A program made the translations under genes and the position numbers. Of a stretch of 64,000 nucleotides of DNA, positions 1 through 8,568 are shown piece by piece. Within the stretch, counting starts at the first letter, position 1. Each line of letters opens with the position of its first letter. The stretch is from an uncultured Marinobacter sp. (GTDB lineage: Bacteria; Pseudomonadota; Gammaproteobacteria; Pseudomonadales; Oleiphilaceae), in NCBI RefSeq assembly GCF_947259545.1, contig NZ_CAMYMK010000002.1:558001-622000 (forward strand), read 5' to 3'. Under the pieces are notes generated by a model. That model searched no databases and had not been told where the DNA came from. It saw nothing but the letters and a program-made list of their open reading frames with translations.

Positions 1-646
1 CAACGATGACGTTCGCGCCAGCGTCACCGGCATAGACCGCATCGCTGATTTTGCCTGCGACGATGGTTGCCAATTGGTTGCCCAGTGAGTGTCCGGACAA
101 GCGCACGTAATAGGAGGTGTTGCCGGCCAGGGCCGCCGTCACCTGCTCAAAGGCGATCTGGCCCACGGATTTGGTGGGTGAGTGCAGGGTGCTGTAGGAG
201 CCGTCACTCAGCCGATACCGCATGCCGCGAGGACCGTTGGCGGTCCACATCTTGGCTTCGGCATCTTTTACTTCACTTTCGTCAGCAAACTGGTCCCAGT
301 AGAAGTAGGCAATGTTCCAGCCCTTGTTTTTCCAGGAGGTCGACGTGATGACGTCTTCATTACCCCAGACGAAGCGGAAGTCTTCCCGATCGTAGCCGTC
401 ACCGCGGGTGGCCGATCCTGGCTGCCAGCCGTGAAAGTGAATGATTGTCGGTTTTGACGGATCGTAGAATTTGCGTGGTACGTTGTTGACAGTACCGTCA
501 GCTTCAACGGCTTTGACAGAATTGTTGTTGCCGTCAAACCAGTACAGACCGTAGTCGAGTGTGTCTTCTACCGCGTGGGCGGACAGAGGCAGAAACAGAA
601 TGGATGCCAATAGCATCAGGAAGGTGCATTGGAGTGTTCTGAACAT
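1..646 (-). CDS. Exported alpha/beta-hydrolase, lipase-like (3' end beyond window)
   Basis: The reading frame runs leftward from an ATG at 646 to the window edge without a stop, giving the first 215 residues. The N-terminus (MFRTL..., then a leucine-rich core ending near LSAHA) is a clear Sec signal peptide with a likely cut near residue 25, so the product should be exported. A strand ending in IIHFHGW near residue 70 resembles the oxyanion-hole region of lipases, and GHSLGNQ near residue 187 is a G-x-S-x-G nucleophile elbow. The catalytic Asp and His would lie beyond the window. An AAGG about 12 bases before the ATG is a plausible ribosome site. Substrate is unknown; lipase or esterase is the family-level expectation. 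The call as a secreted hydrolase is fairly firm. Confidence 0.75.
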   Translation of the reverse strand, partial: MFRTLQCTFLMLLASILFLPLSAHAVEDTLDYGLYWFDGNNNSVKAVEADGTVNNVPRKFYDPSKPTIIHFHGWQPGSATRGDGYDREDFRFVWGNEDVITSTSWKNKGWNIAYFYWDQFADESEVKDAEAKMWTANGPRGMRYRLSDGSYSTLHSPTKSVGQIAFEQVTAALAGNTSYYVRLSGHSLGNQLATIVAGKISDAVYAGDAGANVIV

Positions 647-803
647 AGTTGATTAAACCTTGTTTTGTTTTTGTATTTGATCGGGTTGCTAACCCGAATT
701 GAAACGTAGCAGACACTCAGTGAAATGGAAATGAACGAGGCGTCACTTTCGTGATCGGTGTTTCATTTTCGCAGCATATTAGTAGTAAATCGGAACAGTT
801 GTT

Positions 804-3398
804 TCAGGAGGGGCGGCGATTTCTCGTCCTGATGGCCTCTCGGTTTAATGTTCGAGCCTTTGCCCATTCGCAGAATTTCTCCAGCGGCATTGGCCTGGCG
901 AACAGGTAGCCCTGCTGCCGGTGGCAGCCCAGCTGGGTGAGAAGCTCCCGGGTTTGATTGTCCTCCACGCCTTCAGCAACGGCTTCCAGGTTGAGGGTAT
1001 GCGCCAGTTTCAGGGTGCTCTGGACGATTCCCAGGTCATTCTGGCTGGAGCACATCTGGCTTATGAAGCAACGATCGATCTTCAGCTCGTGGATGGGCAG
1101 GCGGCTCAGGTAGGCCAGGGAGGAGTAGCCCGTACCGAAATCATCCAGGGCTACCTTGCAGCCGCTATTGGCAATCTGAAGCAGTGACCCGATGACGGCG
1201 TCCATGCTGTGCATCATCGAGGTCTCCGTCACTTCGAAGATCACGCGATTCATTGGAATGCCGTGTTCCCTGATGCCCGCCAGTGCAAAGGATACAAAGT
1301 GGCTGTTAGTGAGATTCTGAACCGAAAGGTTGATGCTGCAGGTAATGTCCAGCTCTCGTTCCTGCAGCGTCTGCATGGTCCTCCAGGCCAGGGTGACGAT
1401 GTGGCGTGAGAGCAGATCCATCAAGCCGGCATTTTCGGCGATCTCGATCACTTCCCCGGTGGGCACTGCCCCGAACCGCGGGCTGTGCCACCGCATCAGT
1501 ATCTCCGCGCCCACCAGCTCCTCGCCAGTGCGGTCCATTTGCGGTTGCAGGTAAAGTTCTAGCTCGCCGGCCTCGATCGCCGGCGGCAAGGCCGTCACCA
1601 GGTCCAGGCGGCGCCGCGCGAAATCGGAGATCTCGTCATTGTAGACCTGCACGGGAACCTTGCTTGATTCGCTGCGATCCCGTGCCGCCGAAGCGTGTTG
1701 ATACAGGATTTCCGCGCTGTCGCCATGCTCCGGGGAAACCGCCACACCACAGTAAAGGTTCATGAATACTGGCACCCTGACGGCATGGATGGAGATGTCA
1801 TGATTACCCACCATCTGATTGATGAAGGGCTCCAGCGGGCCCTCCATCTGCTTGAGATCAACCAAGAACGCTGCTGAACCGAATTCGGGAATCGCAATAT
1901 AGGCGGGCTGCCGGCTTTCCAGGCAGACCACACCGTCCAGCCCGGCCAGCGTATTGTTGAGCTTCTTGATCAACTGGCAAAACATTTCCTCAGCCAGCCT
2001 GTGACCCATGCTGGATGCAATGTCCTTGATCTGCGGGTAGTGGACCAGCGTGAGTGCGACCCGCTTGTTCTGGCTCATCATTATTTGTAACTGCTGATTG
2101 AGCAGTGAGGCATTGGGCATCCTGGTGGTGGAATCGTGCATGGCCTGTTCAAGGGATTGCATCTCCAGATCCCGGACCTGTCGCTCAGCCGTTTGCTGTC
2201 TTTTCAGTGCAGCCAACTTGCGTGCCCGTTCGTCCTTGATGCGATGTGCGAGGGCAAAGGAAAGCAGCAGGACCTCGGCGGCGGAGCCAAATTGCATGGC
2301 ATGGTTGGTGACGAAGTTCACCGGGATAAAGTTGAAGACGTTCAGTAAATACAGGCCGGCGCCCAGGGCAAAGGTAGTCCAGGCCAACACAAAATAACGG
2401 GCAATGGCGACCCCAGCCTTCAAACCGGCCACCCCCACGGAGATCAGCAGCACAATCACCAGGGCGCCCAGCAGTCCGGCGAACAGCGCTCCGTTTATGG
2501 GAGAGACCCAGGTGTAGATGATCAGTACCCCGGCCAGTCCGGCCGCGATCTTCATGGCGCGATCCCAGCGGGAAGAAATGTCCTGCCATTTCATAAAGCT
2601 GCGCGCGAACGTGAGCGCGAAAAAAGACACAAGTGCGGTGCTGATGGGCAAGGCATAACGAGTTAGCAATGGTTGGCCACCCCAGATCCAGGCACTGCCG
2701 ACCCCCGAGATGCAGAGCATCAGCAGGCTGATCGAGCCGATGTACAGCACGTAATAGCCGTAGGCCAGATCCCTGAGGGAGAGAAACAGGAACAGGTTGT
2801 AGATCACCAGAGCACACAATATGCCGAAGTAGGCGCCCCAATAGAGGCTTTCCAGTGAAAATTGGTTGAGCAGGTGGTCCTCGCGCCAAAGCTCGAGCGG
2901 CACTTGCAGTGATGATGCCGACTTCGCCCGCAGAAACATTTCCACCTCGCCGTTCAGGTCGCGGGGCAACGGCAGGGCCACCTGGTAGCTGTGGACCTGT
3001 TCCCGCTGGTTTTCGGTCTCCTGTCGACTGGTGTGGTAAAGCGCTGGCCGCTGTTTGTCACGCAATATATAGAGATCCACTTCCTCCAGGAGGGGGTATG
3101 GAATCACCAGGTACCACTGGCGGGTCAAAGGTTCCGGGATGGTCAGGGAGGTCCTGAGCCAGACTGATTGGCCGGTGAAACCCAGGTTCAGTACGCCGTC
3201 GTTAGGTTTTTTTTGCCACTGTTCCCGCTGCAGAACCTGATCAAGGGTTGAGGCATCGTCCAGAAAGTACTCGATGTGGTGGTTCAAGCTGTAATGGATC
3301 GCCTCGTCCTGGATCGTCAGTTCCCTGGCACTGGCGGTGAGGGCAAATAAAAGGGATATCGCCACGAATCCCGCTGCCCACTGGTTGCGTTGATGCAT
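804..3398 (-). CDS. 7TM-DISM sensor with degenerate GGDEF and EAL c-di-GMP phosphodiesterase domain
   Basis: The protein has 864 residues: a signal peptide (about 1-24), a periplasmic 7TMR-DISM extracellular domain (about 28-165), seven membrane helices (about 185-385), a short coiled coil, a GGDEF-like domain (about 420-580) and an EAL domain (about 600-845). The GGDEF domain has no recognisable GG(D/E)EF signature and should not make c-di-GMP. The EAL domain keeps its catalytic set: E632 in EILMR, the Asn of INLS, the Glu of FEVTE, DDFGTGYSS, the Lys of LKIDR and EGVE, so hydrolysis of c-di-GMP to pGpG is expected. The signature reads EIL rather than EAL. It starts 11 bases after the PilZ-Rossmann gene at 4738-3410, so the two are probably co-transcribed. 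The periplasmic ligand is unknown; DISM domains often sense carbohydrates or small signals. Confidence 0.88.
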   Translation of the reverse strand: MHQRNQWAAGFVAISLLFALTASARELTIQDEAIHYSLNHHIEYFLDDASTLDQVLQREQWQKKPNDGVLNLGFTGQSVWLRTSLTIPEPLTRQWYLVIPYPLLEEVDLYILRDKQRPALYHTSRQETENQREQVHSYQVALPLPRDLNGEVEMFLRAKSASSLQVPLELWREDHLLNQFSLESLYWGAYFGILCALVIYNLFLFLSLRDLAYGYYVLYIGSISLLMLCISGVGSAWIWGGQPLLTRYALPISTALVSFFALTFARSFMKWQDISSRWDRAMKIAAGLAGVLIIYTWVSPINGALFAGLLGALVIVLLISVGVAGLKAGVAIARYFVLAWTTFALGAGLYLLNVFNFIPVNFVTNHAMQFGSAAEVLLLSFALAHRIKDERARKLAALKRQQTAERQVRDLEMQSLEQAMHDSTTRMPNASLLNQQLQIMMSQNKRVALTLVHYPQIKDIASSMGHRLAEEMFCQLIKKLNNTLAGLDGVVCLESRQPAYIAIPEFGSAAFLVDLKQMEGPLEPFINQMVGNHDISIHAVRVPVFMNLYCGVAVSPEHGDSAEILYQHASAARDRSESSKVPVQVYNDEISDFARRRLDLVTALPPAIEAGELELYLQPQMDRTGEELVGAEILMRWHSPRFGAVPTGEVIEIAENAGLMDLLSRHIVTLAWRTMQTLQERELDITCSINLSVQNLTNSHFVSFALAGIREHGIPMNRVIFEVTETSMMHSMDAVIGSLLQIANSGCKVALDDFGTGYSSLAYLSRLPIHELKIDRCFISQMCSSQNDLGIVQSTLKLAHTLNLEAVAEGVEDNQTRELLTQLGCHRQQGYLFARPMPLEKFCEWAKARTLNREAIRTRNRRPS

Positions 3399-3409
3399 TC
3401 CTGTTCATC

Positions 3410-4738
3410 CTATTCATTCCGAGGACTGACAAGGCGGCCGGCAAAGCCGAGAAACTCGGCTTCCTGGCAAAACGCGGCAAAATCGCTTTTCCCGATGCCC
3501 GGCTGGCGAAGCAGGACCAGGGCTTCGACTAAACATCCTGGAATATCCCGGTTGTTCCAGGCCGGCATGCGTGGCCACATCAGGAATTCCTCGTGTGAAA
3601 GGACCACCTTTTCCACTGCGATTTGCTTTTCCTGCAGGCGTTCCCGGGCCGTCAGACTGATACAGGGGTGGGTATCATCCGCGATCAACGCACCTGGCGT
3701 GATATGTTGCTGAAGCTCCAGTACGGCATCGCCATGGTGGGTCAGGCTAATGTAAAGCTTTTCGTCCTGTAGATGGGGTGGTGAGGAGGTCTGTAATACC
3801 GTGCCCTGGTCAGTGGCGATTTCCCTGTCTTCCTCATAGCGGGGATCAAACCCAATCACCTTGTCATACAAGCCGGTGAGATCCTGACACACGGCATTGC
3901 CGATGCGCCCGGCGCCTCCCAGCACGACAATGCTGGTTTGCTGGCTGTATTGGGGGCGCTCACGCATTTGCCGCGCCACGTCCCAGATCATGTATCGCGT
4001 TCCCAGGCTCCCTTCCACCAGCGGTTCGGTGATCTCCATGCCTGCTTTCATAACGAAGTTAGGGAGCCGTCCGACCAGGGCGATTCGTTGAACGTTGGGG
4101 TAGTCCCGCTGTAATCGGTCCAGGTAAAGTCGGACTTTTTCGGGATCCTCCTGTAACTCATGTTCCAGGAATTGCGACGCCACCATCAGCCCACGCATGT
4201 CCGCATTGCGAATGAAGCCAAGCACCACATTGGACGGCATACGCTTCGCCATACCCGGCGTAAAATAGGATCCGACCTGCTGCTTGTTACCGTACACCGC
4301 AAACAGAAATTGCGGCCTGGCCAGGGCATGAACGAGAGACCGAAGGTAGGTGTTGGCCAGGAAAACCGCAAACCGGCGGCTGCTCTTCCAGAGTGCGCGC
4401 TTGCTTCTGGCTGTCAGTCGTTGCCAGGTGGGAGCAGCGCCATAGAGCTCGTTTAGTTCGTACTCGGAAAAGCGTCTGCGATAGAACTGCAGACCAATGT
4501 GGGACTTGCCGGTATACGCCACCGTTGCCGCTACCTTCATATCGGCATTGTCGGGAAAATTGACGTCAATGACCTCGCCGGGGCGGATATACACCCGCTC
4601 CGGCCTTTTCAGGCGTAACCCGCCGGCCGATATATCCAGTGAAATGGTTTTAATGATGTGATTGGCGTACTTCAGAACGACCGGAACTCTGATCCCGGAT
4701 CGCAAATGCCGGCGGTACTCTCCATGCATCCTTATCAT
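3410..4738 (-). CDS. PilZ domain fused to a Rossmann-type NAD(P)-binding domain
   Basis: This 442-residue protein begins with a PilZ-like c-di-GMP-binding domain (about 5-95): RRHLR supplies the R-x3-R motif and DISAGGL the D/N-x-S-x2-G motif. After a basic linker comes an alpha/beta region, then GGAGRIG near residue 275, a glycine-rich dinucleotide-binding loop. The order of elements before and after that loop (a GxxGTRY stretch, then a conserved ALIADD near 350) loosely recalls cyanobacterial acyl-ACP reductase and shikimate-dehydrogenase-like folds, but this is a reading by eye. No membrane segment or signal peptide is present. AAGGG precedes the ATG at a normal distance. It is the first gene of an operon with the EAL sensor downstream, so both ends of this locus touch c-di-GMP. 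The reaction and substrate cannot be named. Confidence 0.75.
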   Translation of the reverse strand: MIRMHGEYRRHLRSGIRVPVVLKYANHIIKTISLDISAGGLRLKRPERVYIRPGEVIDVNFPDNADMKVAATVAYTGKSHIGLQFYRRRFSEYELNELYGAAPTWQRLTARSKRALWKSSRRFAVFLANTYLRSLVHALARPQFLFAVYGNKQQVGSYFTPGMAKRMPSNVVLGFIRNADMRGLMVASQFLEHELQEDPEKVRLYLDRLQRDYPNVQRIALVGRLPNFVMKAGMEITEPLVEGSLGTRYMIWDVARQMRERPQYSQQTSIVVLGGAGRIGNAVCQDLTGLYDKVIGFDPRYEEDREIATDQGTVLQTSSPPHLQDEKLYISLTHHGDAVLELQQHITPGALIADDTHPCISLTARERLQEKQIAVEKVVLSHEEFLMWPRMPAWNNRDIPGCLVEALVLLRQPGIGKSDFAAFCQEAEFLGFAGRLVSPRNE

Positions 4739-4837
4739 GACTGGCCCTTGACACCCTGTCGGAGCTTAACTTCGTATTTAACCCTAGTCTGGACCAAACG
4801 ACTGAAAGCTGCCATTTTCCTGCGATTTTATGACCTT

Positions 4838-5821
4838 TTATGAGGTCGTTGAGTTGGTGGTCAGGCAATTCAGTGACAGGTCTTTCTCCAACCGGTAGGT
4901 ATCGAAATCCCGGGCCAGAAACAGCTGGCCCTGGTAGTGCTGCATGGCTTCAGCCGCCAGTTGGCTGATATGGGGCGCGCCGCCGGGTCCGGCCTGGTAG
5001 CGGGAGCTGAAGTGCGTCAGCACCAGGTTGGGTAGCTGGACCTGCTGGGCAAACCGGGCCACCTGTTCGGCGGAGCTGTGTTGGGGCCAGGGACCGACCC
5101 GGTCGGCCACATCCTGGGTATAGGTGGCCTCATGAATGAGCACATGGCTGCCGTTGCAGGCATCGCTCAGCAGCTCCGGGCTATCGTTGTCGCCGGCAAC
5201 GATCAGGCGGCGAGCCGTGCGGGGAACGTGTGTGTATTCTTCACTCCTGAGCAGGCGGCCATCCTCCAGCAGTACGTCCTGTCCTTTCTGCAATTCCCCC
5301 CAGCCGGGCCCGGGTTCCACGCCATCCGCCCGGAGCTTGTCCTGCAGCAACTGTCGCTCCAGGTTACGCTCAGTGAACACATAGGCGCGGCAGGGTATGC
5401 GATGGGACAGCGCCACGTTGGTAACCTCGAAGTGTTCATCCTGCCAGTGGAAGCCCGCGGCTTCGGAATCGATGAAGTTCAGCGGATAGCTGAGGCTGGA
5501 GTCGCTGTTTTCGATCACCGCATTGATGAAACGTTGCCCCTGGACCGGTGCAATGACATCCAGCGGTTCCGTGCGGCCAAGCATGGAGGCACTGGTGAGT
5601 AGGCCCGGCAGGCCAAAGGTGTGGTCGCCGTGGATATGCGTAATGAATATGGCCCGTAACTGCATGACGGAGTAGCGGGTACGCAGCAGCTGGTGCTGGG
5701 TGCCTTCACCGCAGTCCACCAGGTACCAGGGTTTGGGGCCGGAGTGGCACAGGGCCAGGCCGGTCACGTTGCGTGATCGTGTCGGTGTTCCGGCGGATGT
5801 GCCGAGAAAGGTGAATTCCAT
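4838..5821 (-). CDS. rnz: Ribonuclease Z (tRNA 3'-processing endonuclease)
   Basis: This cytosolic metallo-beta-lactamase-fold nuclease removes 3' trailers from tRNA precursors. At 327 residues it matches the short bacterial ElaC/RNase Z form. MEFTFLGTSAGTPT at the N-terminus is typical, and THIHGDH at 61-67 gives the zinc ligands H62, H64, D66 and H67. Further ligands lie in the HEATY segment and in LTHFSSRY near the C-terminus. It is divergent from the alpha/beta-hydrolase at 5927, with about 105 bases between the two starts, and lies about 100 bases upstream of the PilZ-Rossmann gene on the same strand. Confidence 0.93.
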   Translation of the reverse strand: MEFTFLGTSAGTPTRSRNVTGLALCHSGPKPWYLVDCGEGTQHQLLRTRYSVMQLRAIFITHIHGDHTFGLPGLLTSASMLGRTEPLDVIAPVQGQRFINAVIENSDSSLSYPLNFIDSEAAGFHWQDEHFEVTNVALSHRIPCRAYVFTERNLERQLLQDKLRADGVEPGPGWGELQKGQDVLLEDGRLLRSEEYTHVPRTARRLIVAGDNDSPELLSDACNGSHVLIHEATYTQDVADRVGPWPQHSSAEQVARFAQQVQLPNLVLTHFSSRYQAGPGGAPHISQLAAEAMQHYQGQLFLARDFDTYRLEKDLSLNCLTTNSTTS

Positions 5822-5926
5822 TGTGCCTCAATTTCGTATCAGGAGTGTCATTGGCCCTGCAACCCATGGCGGGCACCATCCCCATGTGGACAATAGCGCC
5901 TTCATTCAGGCGGAGTCCACACAGAC

Positions 5927-6832
5927 ATGGCACGAGTAACAGCACACGATGGCGCCAGGCTGAAGGTGCGGGAAATCGGGCGCGGCCCGGTGGTTATCCT
6001 GCTTCACGGTTTTGGCATGGACAGCCGCCACTGGTTGCCGATCATCTTGCCCCTGGCCCACCGGTTCCGTTTCGTGCTGCCCGACCTGCGAGGGTTTGGT
6101 GGGTCCTCCCGTCTGACCTGCAGTGAACCCTGTGTGCTGACCAGTCATGCCAGGGATCTTGACGCGGTGGTTCGCGAATACAGCGTTGGTGAGCCGGTCG
6201 GGTTGGGCGGAATTTCCATGGGCGCGAGCACGTCACTCCGCTATTTGGAGCTGTTCGGCTCACGCGCGGTCCGTCACTATGTCAACATTGACCAGTCACC
6301 GCGGATTGCTCACGGCCCAGGCTGGCCCTGGGGCATTTTTGGCGAGCAGGGGCCTCAGCGAATCCGTTCCTGGTGGCCGTTGCTGGAGCAACTGGAGCGG
6401 TTTGATCCCGAGACGCCATTTGCCGAATTGCCAAAGGCCCTGCGTAAGCAGTTCCATGAGGATCTGGCAGACTTCATGGAAATTGCCCTCAGCCGTCGCT
6501 GGATGAAATGGGCAGCGGGGCGGTTGATGCGAATCCCCGGAGTAGCCCAACAGCTGGTGCCGGTCGAGAACTGGTACACCCTGTACCAGCACATGCGGGC
6601 CTACGCCGAACGGGAATACGATTTCCGTTCGTTCCTGCCTGAGCTGCTCGTGCCCACTACCGTGCTGGCTGGCCGCCGCTCGGAAATGTACCCCTGGCCA
6701 GGTCAGGCTGTCATGGCGGACCTGATTCCCGACGTCAGGCTGGTGACGCTTGAGAACAGCGGCCATGTACCGTTAATCGATCAACCGATGTCCTGTATCC
6801 GGGCGCTTGGTCAGGCGTTTCAGCCCGCCTGA
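5927..6832 (+). CDS. Alpha/beta-hydrolase
   Basis: A 301-residue soluble alpha/beta-hydrolase without a signal peptide. HGFGMDSRHW (about 27-36) is the oxyanion-hole loop, LRGFGGSS follows, GGISMGAS near residue 95 is the nucleophile elbow with its serine, and NSGHVPLID near the C-terminus carries the catalytic histidine. The lid region between about 120 and 220 is rich in Trp and Arg. The family covers esterases, epoxide hydrolases, thioesterases and C-C hydrolases, and nothing in the motifs fixes the substrate. A GGCGGAG stretch lies upstream of the ATG. A hairpin at 6842-6860 follows the stop. Confidence 0.8.
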   Translation: MARVTAHDGARLKVREIGRGPVVILLHGFGMDSRHWLPIILPLAHRFRFVLPDLRGFGGSSRLTCSEPCVLTSHARDLDAVVREYSVGEPVGLGGISMGASTSLRYLELFGSRAVRHYVNIDQSPRIAHGPGWPWGIFGEQGPQRIRSWWPLLEQLERFDPETPFAELPKALRKQFHEDLADFMEIALSRRWMKWAAGRLMRIPGVAQQLVPVENWYTLYQHMRAYAEREYDFRSFLPELLVPTTVLAGRRSEMYPWPGQAVMADLIPDVRLVTLENSGHVPLIDQPMSCIRALGQAFQPA

Positions 6833-6841
6833 TCACTTTGC

Positions 6842-6860
6842 GGGCGCCAGAATGGCGCCT
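6842..6860 (+). terminator. Hairpin after the alpha/beta-hydrolase gene
   Basis: GGGCGCCA and TGGCGCCT flank a 3-base loop and form an 8-bp stem with one G-T pair, ten bases after the hydrolase stop and before the hydrogenase operon. No run of T follows, so it is at best a weak intrinsic terminator. Confidence 0.35.
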
Positions 6861-6937
6861 GTCACCCTCCCCATCTTTGACAAAACCCCCCGCCTTGCCA
6901 AAGCTTGTAGAGGGCAATTAGCGGGTTCGTGATTGTC

Positions 6938-6950
6938 TGATTGCCAATCA
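6938..6950. promoter_or_regulatory. Perfect 13-bp palindrome upstream of the hydrogenase operon
   Basis: TGATTG-C-CAATCA is a perfect inverted repeat ending 14 bases before the chosen ATG of hydB and just before its ribosome site. Another GATTG lies a few bases upstream. A TTGACA at 6877-6882 could be a -35 box, but no convincing -10 box follows at 16-18 bases. The palindrome is a candidate operator for whatever regulates the operon. It does not match the FNR or CRP consensus. Confidence 0.35.
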
Positions 6951-6964
6951 TGGAAGGTCTCCTC

Positions 6965-8101
6965 ATGGACAATGTCGACGATGGCTCTGTTATTACGCGG
7001 CAAGGCTTGCAGTGCTTGCTGGATGCATTGGCACAGCGCGGGTATACGGTTGTAGGGCCGACCGTTCGGGACCAGGCTATCGTGTACGAGGAATTAGCCC
7101 GTACCGACGAGCTTCCTGCGGGCTGGACGGATGAACAGGATGGCGGCCACTATCGACTGAAACGGCGTTCGGACGAGGCGTTGTTCGGATACGCCGTGGG
7201 GCCCCACAGCTGGAAACGTTTTCTTCACCCACCCAAAGTGTCCCTTTGGCAGGCGACCCGCAACGGGGATGAACTGCGCTTTGTTCCCGCGCGGGATGAA
7301 CCGCCCCGATACGCCTTCATCGGAGTGCGCGCCTGCGAACTGGCGGCCATCAGCATTCAGGATCGCGTGCTGATGGGGGACGAGTATGCCGACCCCCATT
7401 ATCGCTCACGTCGTGAGCAGGCTTTCCTGGTGGCGCTCAACTGCTCCGAGGCGGGCGGCACCTGCTTTTGCGATTCCATGAATACCGGGCCTGACGTCAA
7501 AGAAGGCTACGACCTGGTCCTCACTGAGCTTCTTGATGGTGACAACCACCTGTTCCTGATTCGGTCAGGCTCAGAGGAGGGGGCGGAAATTCTGGCCGAA
7601 TTGCCCCGGGAGCCTGCGACAGAGGCCCATCAGGCGGCGGCCACTGCGGTGGTGGAGAAAACCCGCAGCCAGATGGGCCGGAGCATGCCGCAAACCGCCA
7701 TCCCTGCCTTGCTGATGGATAACCTCGAGCATCCGCGCTGGGATGAGGTTGCCGACCGGTGTCTGAGCTGCTCTAACTGCACCATGGTTTGTCCCACGTG
7801 CTTCTGCACCACCGTGGAAGATACCTCGGATCTGGAGGGCGTTACCGCGGAGCGCAGCCGGCGTTGGGATTCCTGCTTTACGTCGGACTTTTCCTATATC
7901 CATGGCGGCAGTGTGCGTAGTTCAACCCGGTCCCGCTATCGTCAGTGGATGACCCATAAACTGGCCACCTGGGTGGATCAGTTCGGTACTTCGGGATGTG
8001 TCGGTTGCGGCCGCTGCATTACCTGGTGCCCGGTGGGTATTGATATCACGGAGGAAGTTCGCGCCATTCACGATGATGTGTCATCGAGGGACAAGGAATG
8101 A
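6965..8101 (+). CDS. hydB: [NiFe] hydrogenase group 3b, beta subunit (iron-sulfur protein)
   Basis: This subunit carries electrons between the hydrogenase small subunit and the flavoprotein gamma subunit in the cytoplasmic NAD(P)-linked sulfhydrogenase-type complex. The product has 378 residues from ATG 6965, chosen because GGAAGG lies seven bases upstream; in-frame TTG 6941 and ATG 6950 lack a ribosome site. CLSCSNC with following cysteines (from residue 266) and CVGCGRC with CPVG (from residue 345) are two ferredoxin-type [4Fe-4S] motifs. A conserved RACEL with Cys-rich GGTCFC lies in the N-terminal half. It is the first gene of the operon and overlaps the next by 4 bases. Confidence is high for the family; the 3b assignment rests on the whole subunit set. 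Confidence 0.88.
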   Translation: MDNVDDGSVITRQGLQCLLDALAQRGYTVVGPTVRDQAIVYEELARTDELPAGWTDEQDGGHYRLKRRSDEALFGYAVGPHSWKRFLHPPKVSLWQATRNGDELRFVPARDEPPRYAFIGVRACELAAISIQDRVLMGDEYADPHYRSRREQAFLVALNCSEAGGTCFCDSMNTGPDVKEGYDLVLTELLDGDNHLFLIRSGSEEGAEILAELPREPATEAHQAAATAVVEKTRSQMGRSMPQTAIPALLMDNLEHPRWDEVADRCLSCSNCTMVCPTCFCTTVEDTSDLEGVTAERSRRWDSCFTSDFSYIHGGSVRSSTRSRYRQWMTHKLATWVDQFGTSGCVGCGRCITWCPVGIDITEEVRAIHDDVSSRDKE

Positions 8102-8568
8102 AAAACATTGCCCAGATCGTCTGCGAGCATCCGTTTTTTCACGGTCTGGACGGCGAGTTCTGTGATCTGGTCTGCGGCTGCGCCCGCAATGTCCGGTTCA
8201 ACCCGGGGGAATACCTGTTTCACGAAGGCGGAGATGCCGATTACCTGTATCTGATCCGTTATGGCCAGGTGGCCCTGGAAATCGCAGTGCCGGGGAAACC
8301 GTCGGTTCGTTTTCAGACTCTCCATGACGGTGATCTGGTGGGAGTATCCTGGGTTCTGCCACCCTATCATTGGGCCTACGATGCCCGCGCCATCACGCTG
8401 ACTCGTGCCATTGCTATGGATGCCCACTGTCTGCGGAAAAAGTGTGATGACGACCCGGTTCTGGGCTACGACGTCCTGAAACGCCTGCTGCCGATTCTGA
8501 CCAGCCGGCTGCACGCGACACAGATGCAGATTCTCGATGTTTATGGCGCTCCGGAGCAGCCTGAGTGA
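8098..8568 (+). CDS. Stand-alone cyclic-nucleotide-binding domain protein in the hydrogenase operon
   Basis: A 156-residue protein consisting of one cNMP-binding beta-roll of the CRP/FNR family: FNPGEYLFHEGG near 40 and LYLIRYGQVALEI near 57-69 are the typical strands. The phosphate-cassette region (GDLVGVSWVLPP... YDARA) is altered compared with CRP, so a bound ligand is uncertain. There is no helix-turn-helix C-terminus, so it is not a DNA-binding regulator. It overlaps hydB by 4 bases and hydG at its end, which places it firmly in the operon. It could regulate or dock onto the complex, but that is inference. Confidence 0.8.
   Translation: MKNIAQIVCEHPFFHGLDGEFCDLVCGCARNVRFNPGEYLFHEGGDADYLYLIRYGQVALEIAVPGKPSVRFQTLHDGDLVGVSWVLPPYHWAYDARAITLTRAIAMDAHCLRKKCDDDPVLGYDVLKRLLPILTSRLHATQMQILDVYGAPEQPE

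Noticed and set aside
3410..4738. Reading the PilZ-Rossmann protein as an alkane-synthesis acyl-ACP reductase
   Set aside because: The resemblance is limited to the dinucleotide loop and general order; no partner aldehyde decarbonylase is present and catalytic residues could not be matched.
6931..6950. FNR or CRP site upstream of the hydrogenase operon
   Set aside because: The palindrome TGATTGCCAATCA has neither the TTGAT-4-ATCAA nor the TGTGA-6-TCACA arrangement.
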